From Truepera sp. (GTDB lineage: Bacteria; Deinococcota; Deinococci; Deinococcales; Trueperaceae), in contig JAVSMU010000001.1 of NCBI GenBank assembly GCA_032027045.1, forward strand, positions 1,747,924 to 1,811,923: 64,000 nt of DNA, written 5' to 3'. Of the stretch, positions 27,087 to 36,605 are shown in pieces. Position numbers and translations under genes: made by a program. Within the stretch, counting starts at the first letter, position 1, and each line of letters opens with the position of its first letter. Below the pieces are notes generated by a model. That model was not told where the DNA came from, made no database searches, and saw nothing but the letters and a program-made list of their open reading frames with translations.

Positions 27087-29540
27087 TTACCAGGCGGAGC
27101 GGATCCTGCGAATCCTGGCTGTAACTGCCGATTTTCGATAATCGCCCGGCCTCAGGCTATCTCGCGCTGCAAGCCATACCTCAAGGTCGTCATCCAGAAC
27201 AGTTCCTAGCTGGATTAGCGCGTCGGTGTCTTGCGAAATCAATACAGCCTGACGAATGGATTCCTCAAGATGGTGTCGATGGTCGACGATTGCAGGAGCG
27301 TCCGACTGTGGAAGCAATGGTCCCGCGTAGAGATTTAGTGCCGCTTGGAATTTGCCGCTTTCAATGTAACTCGTGGCTTCCAAGAAGTCGGACTTAACCG
27401 GGGTTTCCAACTTGTATGGCGATTTTGAAATCGGGAACTTCTTGCGTAACCGCGATACGGCGACCTTGGTTCTTTTGGCATCACCCACGTCTCCATACTG
27501 AAATGAATGTAGCTTTTCGGCTGTTAGGCCGGCAGGGTAAAGGAGGAGCAGGGTAAGAATCTCCGCCTGTCGTGTCGACAATTCCACTGACTTTGGGCCG
27601 TCTCGCATTTGCTGGCCTCCAAGAAACCGGAGCTCCACGGTCACCTTGGAATCCCGATATAGCTTTTTTACGGCTTCTAAACACTCATGATCAGCAGCTA
27701 GCAGTTTCCAACCAGAGTCGCTTAGCGGATCTAGGTAGTACGCATGATTCTTCAGGCATTTCAATGCCCCCTTGGCGTCATTCATTAGGAGCCTCGATAT
27801 GGCTACCCATATGGCCGCTTGGGCAACGTGAACTGCTGCTGCAACTGGCTTGAGGTCTTCTAGGGCGCTCCGCAAATGGCTTTCGGCCTGGGCCTCGCCT
27901 CCGGTCAGGAGAACCATGCCCTTGATTAGTTTCCCCAAAGCCTTTTCGAGTGCAGAACCAGTCCGGCTAATCGAAAAGACTTGATGAGAGAGCGCTTCAG
28001 CGTCTCGTTGTTTTCGCTGGGCGATTTTCAGAGCCACTAGCTCCAGTGAAGCGAGTGCAGACGCCTCCACTGGGGACCTTTCCACAAGAGCGCTAAGCCT
28101 TTCTCCCGCACGATCGAGATCTCCCGTCACCAAGTCAACTCCTCCCAGGGTAGAAATCAACATTTCGAGACCTGGGACATCAATCAATTCACTTCCAACG
28201 CTAATGTCAGCCAATAGCGTTTTGGCCTCATGCGCTTCGCCGACCAAGAGCGTGGCAAAGGCCAAGGTCGCTTTAGCCGACAACTTCCGAGACACATCTA
28301 CCACTTCTCGCCGTCTCTTCTCCCCAAGCGCCCAGCGCGCCCAGCCAATTGCCTCTCGATAGTTACCGACGCGAATTTCATGTTGCGCGATGTCGATTCC
28401 GCACGCCACGACGAGATGGTGTGCCCCATCCATGTCGGCCAAGCGCATCGCTTCTCTAAACATCACAATCGGCATGTCTCTCTCGCCGTGTATGCCCAAT
28501 GCAAATCCATGTGCTCTTAGGGTGATTGGCGCTTCTAGCGCGCTTATGGCCGCTGCCGTCTCGCTTAACATATTCATACCTGGATAGGCCATCGCAACCG
28601 TCGACCTGAGTTCTGGAGCTTCTGAATCGTGAAGGATTCGACGGATTCGTGGCATCAGCAACCACTGTTTTCCAATCGCACAAGCGGCCGCGAAACCCCA
28701 ATATGCCGTTTTGGGCTCATCACGGAATTTGTTCGGCAAGCCGGATAGTCGCGCATAAATGTACTCGTGCTCGCCCCGGTTAAAGAACCAGTCCCCCGCT
28801 CGGTCAATGAACCCCGGAATTCGATCTGGCGCGAGTTGACACGCATAATCAAAGGCCATGCCCCACATTTCGCGGTGTATCAAGCCGTCGATCACTTGGC
28901 CTGGAGAAAGGGCGCTCCCCCCTCTTTCCGGTTCATCAGTTCTCGAGTATTTTTCCACTATCGGCAGACGCAAGAGAGACGATAGAACGTCAAGGTAATT
29001 GCCGGCATTCTGTTCGTGAGCTAATAGCACTGATTCGGGCTCAACCAGGTCAGGCGTCTCAAGGAGCGCTTCTGACTCTGTCAATCGCAGAAAATCCCCG
29101 TCCACGACAACGTAATTGGCCAGTTGCAACGGGATACTTGACGAGATCTCATCAACGACGACTATAGCGTCACAGGTTGGCCCCAAAGTCGCAAGCAGCT
29201 TCATTATGTGGTGCCAATTTGTCTCGGCCCAGCCCGACACAAGTCGAAACGGACCTACTCGCATTTGATACTCCTCAATCACAGATATGGCCGCCGAGAA
29301 AGACCCACTGTTCTCGCCGAACGAAGTGCCAAGTCCACGAGCAATAGAACTTCTCAGAACTCTCGCGAAAGCATCCTCATCCATGGGCTGGTCAACCCAA
29401 ACTGAAAGCAAAGGCAAATTGGACGACAACAGGGCACCGCATATTACGTCAATTCCACTCCTGCGGTGGCAACGCAACAGAGTACGCCGCGGTACTCTTG
29501 CAAGCGTCGCCTGCATTCGCATCCGCCAACTATTGCTCAT
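27087..29540 (-). CDS. large MalT-like regulator with degenerate NTPase and winged-helix domain
   Basis: About 817 residues. The N-terminal VPRRTLLRCHRR and LLSVWVDQPMDEDAFARVLR resemble the start of MalT/STAND ATPases, and DAIVVVDEISS resembles Walker B, but the expected GxxGxGKT between them is absent. The middle (about 250-620) is a helical TPR-like array. The C-terminus has a winged helix (ELSTRQAEILTLLLLYPAGL with TKVAVSRLRKKF), the OmpR/SARP-type DNA-binding fold, placed at the end rather than the start. ATG 29540 is chosen; a TTG two codons upstream is possible. GC is clearly lower than in housekeeping genes. Confidence 0.75.
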   Translation of the reverse strand: MSNSWRMRMQATLARVPRRTLLRCHRRSGIDVICGALLSSNLPLLSVWVDQPMDEDAFARVLRSSIARGLGTSFGENSGSFSAAISVIEEYQMRVGPFRLVSGWAETNWHHIMKLLATLGPTCDAIVVVDEISSSIPLQLANYVVVDGDFLRLTESEALLETPDLVEPESVLLAHEQNAGNYLDVLSSLLRLPIVEKYSRTDEPERGGSALSPGQVIDGLIHREMWGMAFDYACQLAPDRIPGFIDRAGDWFFNRGEHEYIYARLSGLPNKFRDEPKTAYWGFAAACAIGKQWLLMPRIRRILHDSEAPELRSTVAMAYPGMNMLSETAAAISALEAPITLRAHGFALGIHGERDMPIVMFREAMRLADMDGAHHLVVACGIDIAQHEIRVGNYREAIGWARWALGEKRRREVVDVSRKLSAKATLAFATLLVGEAHEAKTLLADISVGSELIDVPGLEMLISTLGGVDLVTGDLDRAGERLSALVERSPVEASALASLELVALKIAQRKQRDAEALSHQVFSISRTGSALEKALGKLIKGMVLLTGGEAQAESHLRSALEDLKPVAAAVHVAQAAIWVAISRLLMNDAKGALKCLKNHAYYLDPLSDSGWKLLAADHECLEAVKKLYRDSKVTVELRFLGGQQMRDGPKSVELSTRQAEILTLLLLYPAGLTAEKLHSFQYGDVGDAKRTKVAVSRLRKKFPISKSPYKLETPVKSDFLEATSYIESGKFQAALNLYAGPLLPQSDAPAIVDHRHHLEESIRQAVLISQDTDALIQLGTVLDDDLEVWLAARDSLRPGDYRKSAVTARIRRIRSAW

Positions 29541-29927
29541 CCCCAATTTATCCTTCCCGAACTTGACGTTGCGTCCGTGAGACCACGCGCCGGGCCCAAG
29601 AAAATCAAACGCTCTTCAGCGAATCCAGAGGAGACACTTCGGCACCCTGCTGCCACTGCCTTGATTTTGACTATTGTCTCACAATAAAGACAAAGGCCCG
29701 TCAACCTCTAGGCTATTGCCAAGGGCCAGACTGAAGCCGGACTATTAGGCATTGAGGTCTACCGGACACGGCACGCCATAGTCGCACAGTGGCTCGAAGG
29801 GGACTAAACGAGTGATTGCCTTACCTAACGCGTTTCCCTTTCCAGAATGCCTACTCACATCCGCGGCTCAGCGGCACGTCAACTGAGAGCTTCCACGCAG
29901 CTAGGTAGTTGTTGAGGGCATTCAACT
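29541..29927. other. 387-base intergenic region upstream of the MalT-like regulator
   Basis: No gene is supported on either strand. It holds a perfect palindrome at 29672-29686 (listed separately). The rest shows no clear terminator for the HD-GYP gene, whose transcription could run through into the regulator. Confidence 0.45.
29672..29686. promoter_or_regulatory. 15-bp palindrome, candidate operator of the MalT-like regulator
   Basis: TATTGT-CTC-ACAATA is a perfect 6-3-6 inverted repeat, 132 bases before the regulator start on the minus strand. On that strand a TTGTCT lies just upstream and a TCAAAA follows after about 17 bases, so the palindrome would fall in a promoter spacer, a common place for a repressor. 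Confidence 0.35.
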
Positions 29928-30836
29928 TCACGCCAGGCTCGGTTGTATAGTCGCAGTCCACTTCTCTCGGCGAATCCGGCCAGCTGAGTAAAGCTTCTCA
30001 AACAACCGCACTAATTCCGCGTCAAAGTGGAGGCCAGCTGCGCCACGAATGTAGACGATAGCTTGGTCGGGCGTAAGTGCAGCGCGATAGGCACGGTTGC
30101 TTGTTAGGGCCTCGAACACATCCACTATAGCGATAATCCGTGCTGCTAAGGGGATGCCCGTAGCCCGTCTGCCTTCCGGATAACCGTAGCCATCCCAGCG
30201 CTCGTGGTGGAACCGGACTGCATTGACAAGATCCGATTCATCCGGAAGCACTGCCATAATTATCTCTGCCCCAACTACTGGGTGCCTTCGAATCTCTCTA
30301 AGCTCCTCATCACTAAGCCTACCAGTCTTCTCAAGAATCGACTTGGGCACGGCGATCTTGCCCAAATCGTGTAAGACGCCTGCACAGTACAAGGAGCTCA
30401 ATGCGTCGTCGGGTAGACCTAGTTCTCTGCCCAAAAGGACAGCTGTTTCAGCCACCCACTTGCTGTGCTCGTGCGTATCGGGATTGTCTTTCTGTGCCAA
30501 CTCGGCCAGACCCAGGCGAACTTCTTCTCTCGACAAATAGGGGGACTGCCTCGTCTCTGACGGCGACTTCATATCTGTGAGAAGGCCCCCTCGCCTCATT
30601 GAGGACCGGACGGCTATAGCCGCCAACATCGCTGAAAATGGAATAGGGATAAGCACAACGGGGGCCAAGAATCCAGAACTGACGCCAAGCAGGCCAACAG
30701 TCGTAGTGATGGACACGCCCATCAGCCACAAGAACATCTGGTTTGCTGGTGTGGTTGCATTGCGACGCCAGGTAGGCAACCAGAGTGGCGCTTTCAAGTT
30801 GGTCGCCTGAAGCCCCCGTGGCCCGATCCGCTGCAT
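29928..30836 (-). CDS. membrane-bound HD-GYP phosphodiesterase
   Basis: 302 residues. Two N-terminal membrane helices (about 33-55 and 58-77) precede an HD-GYP domain: VLHDLGKIAVPKSIL carries the HD pair, and FHHERWDGYGYPEG carries the HHExxDGxGYP signature. HD-GYP proteins usually hydrolyse cyclic di-GMP. No sensor domain is seen besides the membrane part and no GGDEF gene is nearby. The start ATG has AAGGGGGCGG upstream. It lies between the peptide gene and the MalT-like regulator, all three on the minus strand. Confidence 0.88.
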   Translation of the reverse strand: MQRIGPRGLQATNLKAPLWLPTWRRNATTPANQMFLWLMGVSITTTVGLLGVSSGFLAPVVLIPIPFSAMLAAIAVRSSMRRGGLLTDMKSPSETRQSPYLSREEVRLGLAELAQKDNPDTHEHSKWVAETAVLLGRELGLPDDALSSLYCAGVLHDLGKIAVPKSILEKTGRLSDEELREIRRHPVVGAEIIMAVLPDESDLVNAVRFHHERWDGYGYPEGRRATGIPLAARIIAIVDVFEALTSNRAYRAALTPDQAIVYIRGAAGLHFDAELVRLFEKLYSAGRIRREKWTATIQPSLA

Positions 30837-30933
30837 ACCGCCCCCTTAGCGCCAATTCTGCGCTTGAGTTACTTAATAGAGGACTTTAGGGGGGGATCGC
30901 TTAGATTCCACATATATTCTGTCCAACACGCGA

Positions 30934-30962
30934 AAGGCCCGGGCAGGTACAACCCGGGCCTT
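30934..30962 (-). terminator. hairpin after the 33-residue peptide gene
   Basis: A perfect 10-bp stem AAGGCCCGGG/CCCGGGCCTT with a 9-base loop lies 31 bases after the peptide stop on the minus strand. The stem ends in TT on both strands but no longer U tract follows, so it is a moderate terminator that could work in either direction. It separates the peptide gene from the HD-GYP gene. Confidence 0.6.
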
Positions 30963-30992
30963 CAGCCTGTTACAATCGTTCTTTGACGCTAC

Positions 30993-31094
30993 TTACCTCT
31001 GGGAGAAATGCACCCCTGCAAAACCAATCAACGGCATGCTAACGAGGACCGCAAAAACAACCGCAGCGAAGATGCGCTTTCCAGTGTTCTTCAT
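30993..31094 (-). CDS. 33-residue hydrophobic peptide, signal-peptide-like
   Basis: The frame reads MKNTGKRIFAAVVFA then VLVSMPLIGFAGVHFSQR: a basic start, one hydrophobic helix and a short polar C-terminus. It is too short for most gene finders. GGAAGG lies 13 bases upstream of the ATG, and a hairpin terminator follows the stop. An operator-like dyad and a TTGACA box lie about 100 bases upstream. It could be an exported signalling peptide, a small membrane protein or a hydrophobic toxin; sequence alone does not decide. Longer in-frame starts at 31193 exist but would cut into the upstream promoter region. Confidence 0.5.
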   Translation of the reverse strand: MKNTGKRIFAAVVFAVLVSMPLIGFAGVHFSQR

Positions 31095-31192
31095 CCCAAA
31101 CCCATCCTTCCAATGGCCGCCTCTTGGGCGACTCATACCGCTCAAGGCTTCCCTAGCCTCTGGAGACGGCTGCCGGGTAGAATCCCCCAGCA

Positions 31193-31214
31193 CGCTATGT
31201 CAATCTGCATAGCG
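31193..31214. promoter_or_regulatory. 22-bp dyad overlapping a -35 box upstream of the peptide gene
   Basis: CGCTATG, eight bases, CATAGCG forms a perfect 7-bp inverted repeat. On the minus strand TTGACA (31203-31198) lies within it, pointing toward the peptide gene; the -10 is weak (TTCTAC or CTACCC). This is the classical layout for a repressor site. Confidence 0.5.
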
Positions 31215-31451
31215 CTTCTATGGTCGAAGGGATTTGTCAGCGGAACATGTAGCTCCCGACTCCTCCCACCCTCTTCCAACCCCGCACCACTCCCATGATG
31301 CGAACCGAACCATTGGTCTCCCAACCAGGTCGATTGCGCTAGACCATATCAGGTCACGGGACAATTTGCAAGAACATGTAAGGCCGATTTGCACCGATGC
31401 CGACACATAAATCCCGTCCCTATAGCAAATGAGGCGGGCGTCGTCGTCGAG

Positions 31452-31480
31452 TTGAAACGCCCGTTTCTGCCTCGTATATA
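31452..31480 (+). promoter_or_regulatory. sigma-70-type promoter of the TPR regulator
   Basis: TTGAAA at 31452-31457, a 17-base spacer and TATATA at 31475-31480 make the best consensus promoter in the window. Transcription would start near 31487, giving a leader of about 53 bases. Confidence 0.65.
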
Positions 31481-31539
31481 CTGCCACTAGTGATTCACTT
31501 GACACCCAGCGCTTCAGAATTGCTGACGGATTGCGGACA

Positions 31540-33222
31540 GTGAATGCACCCGTGGAAGCTAGCCGCCTCCATGTGGAGGAGCTAATTCAGGAGAAGTTCC
31601 CCGGCGTAACACTTGAAAGCGAAGTTCAGGGATGGGCTTTCCTTGAGCGCTTTGAAGATGGGATACAAGCATTCCTAAGAATCCAGCAACCAACCGCGAA
31701 GGACGACCGTTGGGTGGGCGTGTGCTACTTCCAGACCTTGAGAGACATGGAAGCGCTGGAAGCCTTGTATAGGGCGACGAACCGGGGTGAGGAGGGCGCG
31801 AGGGTCTACTTGGCGCATGTCTTACCGTTCGTCGAGCGCCGAGAAGACGCCCTAATCGAAATGTCTCGGATTAACATCAGTTTGCTAAGCAATTATGACG
31901 CTGCTCTCTACTATCGAATACTTAGCATTAGTGAGGAGACAAGCGGCCATCTTAGAGAGGCTCTAAAGGCCGCGGAAACCGCCTGGCGGCTTATTCAGGG
32001 CGTACCAGAATACAATGTCCTGGCACCCTCCATCTTGGTCCAATTGGCGGTCCTTCATGGGCGCATCGGCAGGTCACAGCGGGCGCTGTGGTTCCTTGAG
32101 CGAGGCCTAGTCGGCACATCGGGCGTAGAACGATTGAAAGTGAAGATTCGACTTGCCACTGTACTCATAAATCTTGGGCGCCACAGGGAGGCACAAATTG
32201 AGGCCGACTCAGTCGATCTCCAGAATGCCCCCCCCTCGTTTCAAGCCGAACGAAACTGGCTCCTAGGCGAAATCGCCTGGGCAAACGGCAGCATGAACCT
32301 CGCCATCCAGCACTACACGGAGGCCATAAAGCTAGCCACCGAGCTCCAGTTCTCCTACGAGGAGTTCCTCTGCCGTCTGCCGTTGGTCTGCATCCTCGGC
32401 GTTCGCGGCGACTACACCGAGGCCCTCAACCACCTCATGCGGGCCCAAACGCTCATCTCCGACAAGTCGGATAGGCTCACCTTCCGCTTCCGCGAGGTTC
32501 TACTCAACTACTGGTCCAAGCGCTACACCGTCAGCCACGCCCTACAAGAATTCGAGGGGCTCATGCAGGCCTTCGGCGAGATGGGCCTCCTGCAGGAGCA
32601 GGCCGCGGTGCGGCTCCACTACGCAGACCTGCTCCGCGTGAGCGGCACCGACGACTGGCAGCGGCAGCTAGACGAGCTGCACGCCCTTAGCGTGTCGCTT
32701 CAGAACCAGGCCTTGCTGGCCCGCGAGTGGACGCTGCTGCCCGAGCTGCGCCAGATCGCGTTCCGCACCCACCCGCGCATCGCCGGCACGGCCGTGCAGG
32801 TGCTCGAGATCTTCACCATGGGCGACGAACGCATGCTCCTCGACGACAAGCCCGTGCACATCCCCCTTCGGCGCGGGGTCGAGCTCATGGCCTACTTCCT
32901 CGAGAACAAGGCCGTCTCCCTGAAGCGCGTGCTGCTCGACGTCTTCCCCGACGAGAAACCGTCCGCGGCTAAGTCGTACTTCCACCAGTTCCGCCACCAG
33001 TTGCGCGAGGCGCTCGAAGGCGTGGAGATAGAGTACGACTCCGAGTCGAAGCTCTACCGCCTCAACAGCGAGATCGACGTGCTTTGGGACGTGAGCGAGC
33101 TGCGAGCCGGCCGCATCATGGGCGAGACGGGCATCTTCCTCCCCTCCTCGGGCAACGAGTGGGCGTACCGGGTGGATCAACAGCTCGACGACCTCCGCAC
33201 CAACGGAAATGACGGCGGCTAG
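31540..33222 (+). CDS. TPR-containing regulator with C-terminal winged-helix domain
   Basis: About 560 residues. Residues 100-420 form TPR-like helical repeats (for example HLREALKAAETAWRLIQG and NLAIQHYTEAIKLATEL). The C-terminus (LEIFTMGDERMLLDDKPVHI, then RRGVELMAYFLENKA and FHQFRHQLREAL) matches the winged-helix part found in SARP/BTAD regulators, here at the C-terminal end. GTG 31540 has ACGGA nine bases upstream; a TTG at 31531 is also open. Base composition changes inside the gene near codon 245 (about 32,270), from mixed to strongly GC-rich, as if the 3' part were native and the 5' part imported. Confidence 0.75.
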   Translation: MNAPVEASRLHVEELIQEKFPGVTLESEVQGWAFLERFEDGIQAFLRIQQPTAKDDRWVGVCYFQTLRDMEALEALYRATNRGEEGARVYLAHVLPFVERREDALIEMSRINISLLSNYDAALYYRILSISEETSGHLREALKAAETAWRLIQGVPEYNVLAPSILVQLAVLHGRIGRSQRALWFLERGLVGTSGVERLKVKIRLATVLINLGRHREAQIEADSVDLQNAPPSFQAERNWLLGEIAWANGSMNLAIQHYTEAIKLATELQFSYEEFLCRLPLVCILGVRGDYTEALNHLMRAQTLISDKSDRLTFRFREVLLNYWSKRYTVSHALQEFEGLMQAFGEMGLLQEQAAVRLHYADLLRVSGTDDWQRQLDELHALSVSLQNQALLAREWTLLPELRQIAFRTHPRIAGTAVQVLEIFTMGDERMLLDDKPVHIPLRRGVELMAYFLENKAVSLKRVLLDVFPDEKPSAAKSYFHQFRHQLREALEGVEIEYDSESKLYRLNSEIDVLWDVSELRAGRIMGETGIFLPSSGNEWAYRVDQQLDDLRTNGNDGG

Positions 33223-33286
33223 CTGGGCTTAGAAGCGCACGGCATCAACCTATGAACCGCCGCTCTCACACGACCGCGGGCCATGC

Positions 33287-33371
33287 TAAGATCGCCCTTG
33301 ATCGGAAAGAGCTTGGGTTGAGAAACAAGCACCCGGAGTGCCGTTGGGAGCGGCTTCTGTACCGGGTGCTT
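33287..33371 (+). terminator. hairpin terminator downstream of the TPR regulator, possible short RNA
   Basis: Stem AAGCACCCGG/CCGGGTGCTT (33327-33336 with 33362-33371) encloses an inner GCCG/CGGC stem and is followed by CATTTATG. It probably ends the regulator mRNA, about 100 bases past its stop. An extended -10 (TGCTAAGAT, 33284-33292) just upstream could alternatively start a short RNA of about 75 bases that ends here. Confidence 0.5.
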
Positions 33372-33469
33372 CATTTATGCTCCGGTTCCGGCGTTGCATG
33401 TGCATGCGTCACGGTCGGGCGTTTGCCCTAAGGATTAGTTTCGGGTTCGTGAAGGCCCTGGAGCGCCTT

Positions 33470-33590
33470 GTAAGAATCTCGTAATAGGACGCCCGTAGGC
33501 TGGAGCCGTGGACTTGAGGTAAATCTCCCAATACCTCTTCCCACCCTCTTCCGAAACGAACCCCGCGCCTCCCACGCGGGGTTCACCCAT
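33470..33590 (+). ncRNA. candidate small RNA unit A (tandem sibling of unit B)
   Basis: The unit opens with a direct repeat of GTAA at 33470 and 33481 (11-base period), then TAGGCT at 33496-33501 as a likely -10. The predicted RNA from about 33508 has a GAGGTA/TACCTC stem, a single-stranded C-rich strand (TCTTCCCACCCTCTTCC) and a perfect 10-bp hairpin GAACCCCGCG/CGCGGGGTTC (33558-33584) as terminator-like 3' end. No protein frame is conserved between the two units. The repetition of the whole layout in unit B supports a functional RNA; the promoter and ends are inferred. Confidence 0.5.
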
Positions 33591-33680
33591 TTGGTGGGAA
33601 TCATGTGGGCGTTCATTGGTGGTGCCTCTGCCCCAAGAAACTGCTTGCCAACGGGCGCGGCTGCCGCCGCAAGACGCAAA

Positions 33681-33801
33681 GTAAGAATTCTGTAAGGCGT
33701 GGCTCGTAGGGTAGAGGCGTGGAACCGAGGTAAGCCTCCCATTACCTCCTCCCATCCTCTTCCGATCTGAACCCCGCGCCTCCCACGCGGGGTTCACCCT
33801 T
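33681..33801 (+). ncRNA. candidate small RNA unit B (tandem sibling of unit A)
   Basis: Exactly 211 bases after unit A every element recurs: GTAA at 33681 and 33692, TAGGGT at 33707-33712, a first stem that is one pair longer (GAGGTAA/TTACCTC), a C-rich strand containing ACCTCCTCC, and the identical 10-bp hairpin (33769-33795) followed by ACCCTTTG. The sequence between elements has drifted while stems are kept. ACCTCCT equals the anti-Shine-Dalgarno end of 16S rRNA, so the RNA could pair with ribosome binding sites. Its last bases lie about 95 bases before the rpsA promoter. Confidence 0.5.
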
Positions 33802-33896
33802 TGTGCATGGCTTCGTGCACGGGTCCGGCGGCCGTTCCAGCGCCTAAACGGCGCTCGGAAAATGTCGACTGGTGCTACAAACCGTGCGCGGCGTCC

Positions 33897-33926
33897 TTGC
33901 ATTTCTGGCCCCTGACGTGGTCTAAT
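33897..33926 (+). promoter_or_regulatory. promoter of rpsA
   Basis: TTGCAT at 33897-33902, an 18-base spacer and TCTAAT at 33921-33926 lead to a start near 33933, a leader of about 38 bases with AGGAGG at 33954-33959. Confidence 0.5.
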
Positions 33927-33970
33927 GAACCCTTGTCGCATAGACACCACTTCAGGAGGAAACCCCTTAC

Positions 33971-36481
<2,511 letters not shown>

Positions 36482-36515
36482 GGCCGGCTAGGCCGCGTAC
36501 CCCTCCAGGCACCTA

Positions 36516-36547
36516 CCGTCCCGCGCCCTGCAAAGAGCGCGGGACGG
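36516..36547 (+). terminator. rho-independent terminator of rpsA
   Basis: Perfect 11-bp stem CCGTCCCGCGC/GCGCGGGACGG with a 10-base loop followed by TTCTCTT, 35 bases after the stop. Confidence 0.8.
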
Positions 36548-36592
36548 TTCTCTTGCGCCACCCCAACTACGCGCGACTGCGCCGCGCGTTGG

Positions 36593-36598
36593 TAGCGT
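36593..36598 (+). promoter_or_regulatory. -10 box of the luciferase-like gene (leaderless)
   Basis: TAGCGT lies 7 bases before ATG 36606, supporting that start rather than the GTG at 36597, which overlaps the box. Confidence 0.45.
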
Positions 36599-36605
36599 GC
36601 GCCCC

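Noticed and set aside
30993-31193. 66-residue version of the small peptide
   Set aside because: The extra N-terminal part is charged and lies over the likely promoter and operator. The ATG at 31094 gives a proper basic-hydrophobic signal-like peptide.
31218-31505. 95-codon minus-strand frame between the peptide gene and the TPR regulator
   Set aside because: It runs through the good TTGAAA/TATATA promoter of the TPR regulator, has no ribosome site, and its sequence has no protein-like pattern. Kept as non-coding.
33470-33801. CRISPR-like or mobile repeat
   Set aside because: Only two copies exist, conserved elements are stems and promoter-like boxes, and spacing reflects a whole-unit duplication. 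There are no short identical repeats with unique spacers and no cas genes.
33223-33970. tRNA or rRNA gene in the long non-coding interval
   Set aside because: No cloverleaf with acceptor stem, TTC-loop and CCA pattern could be found. The GGTTC in the hairpins belongs to the perfect 10-bp stems.
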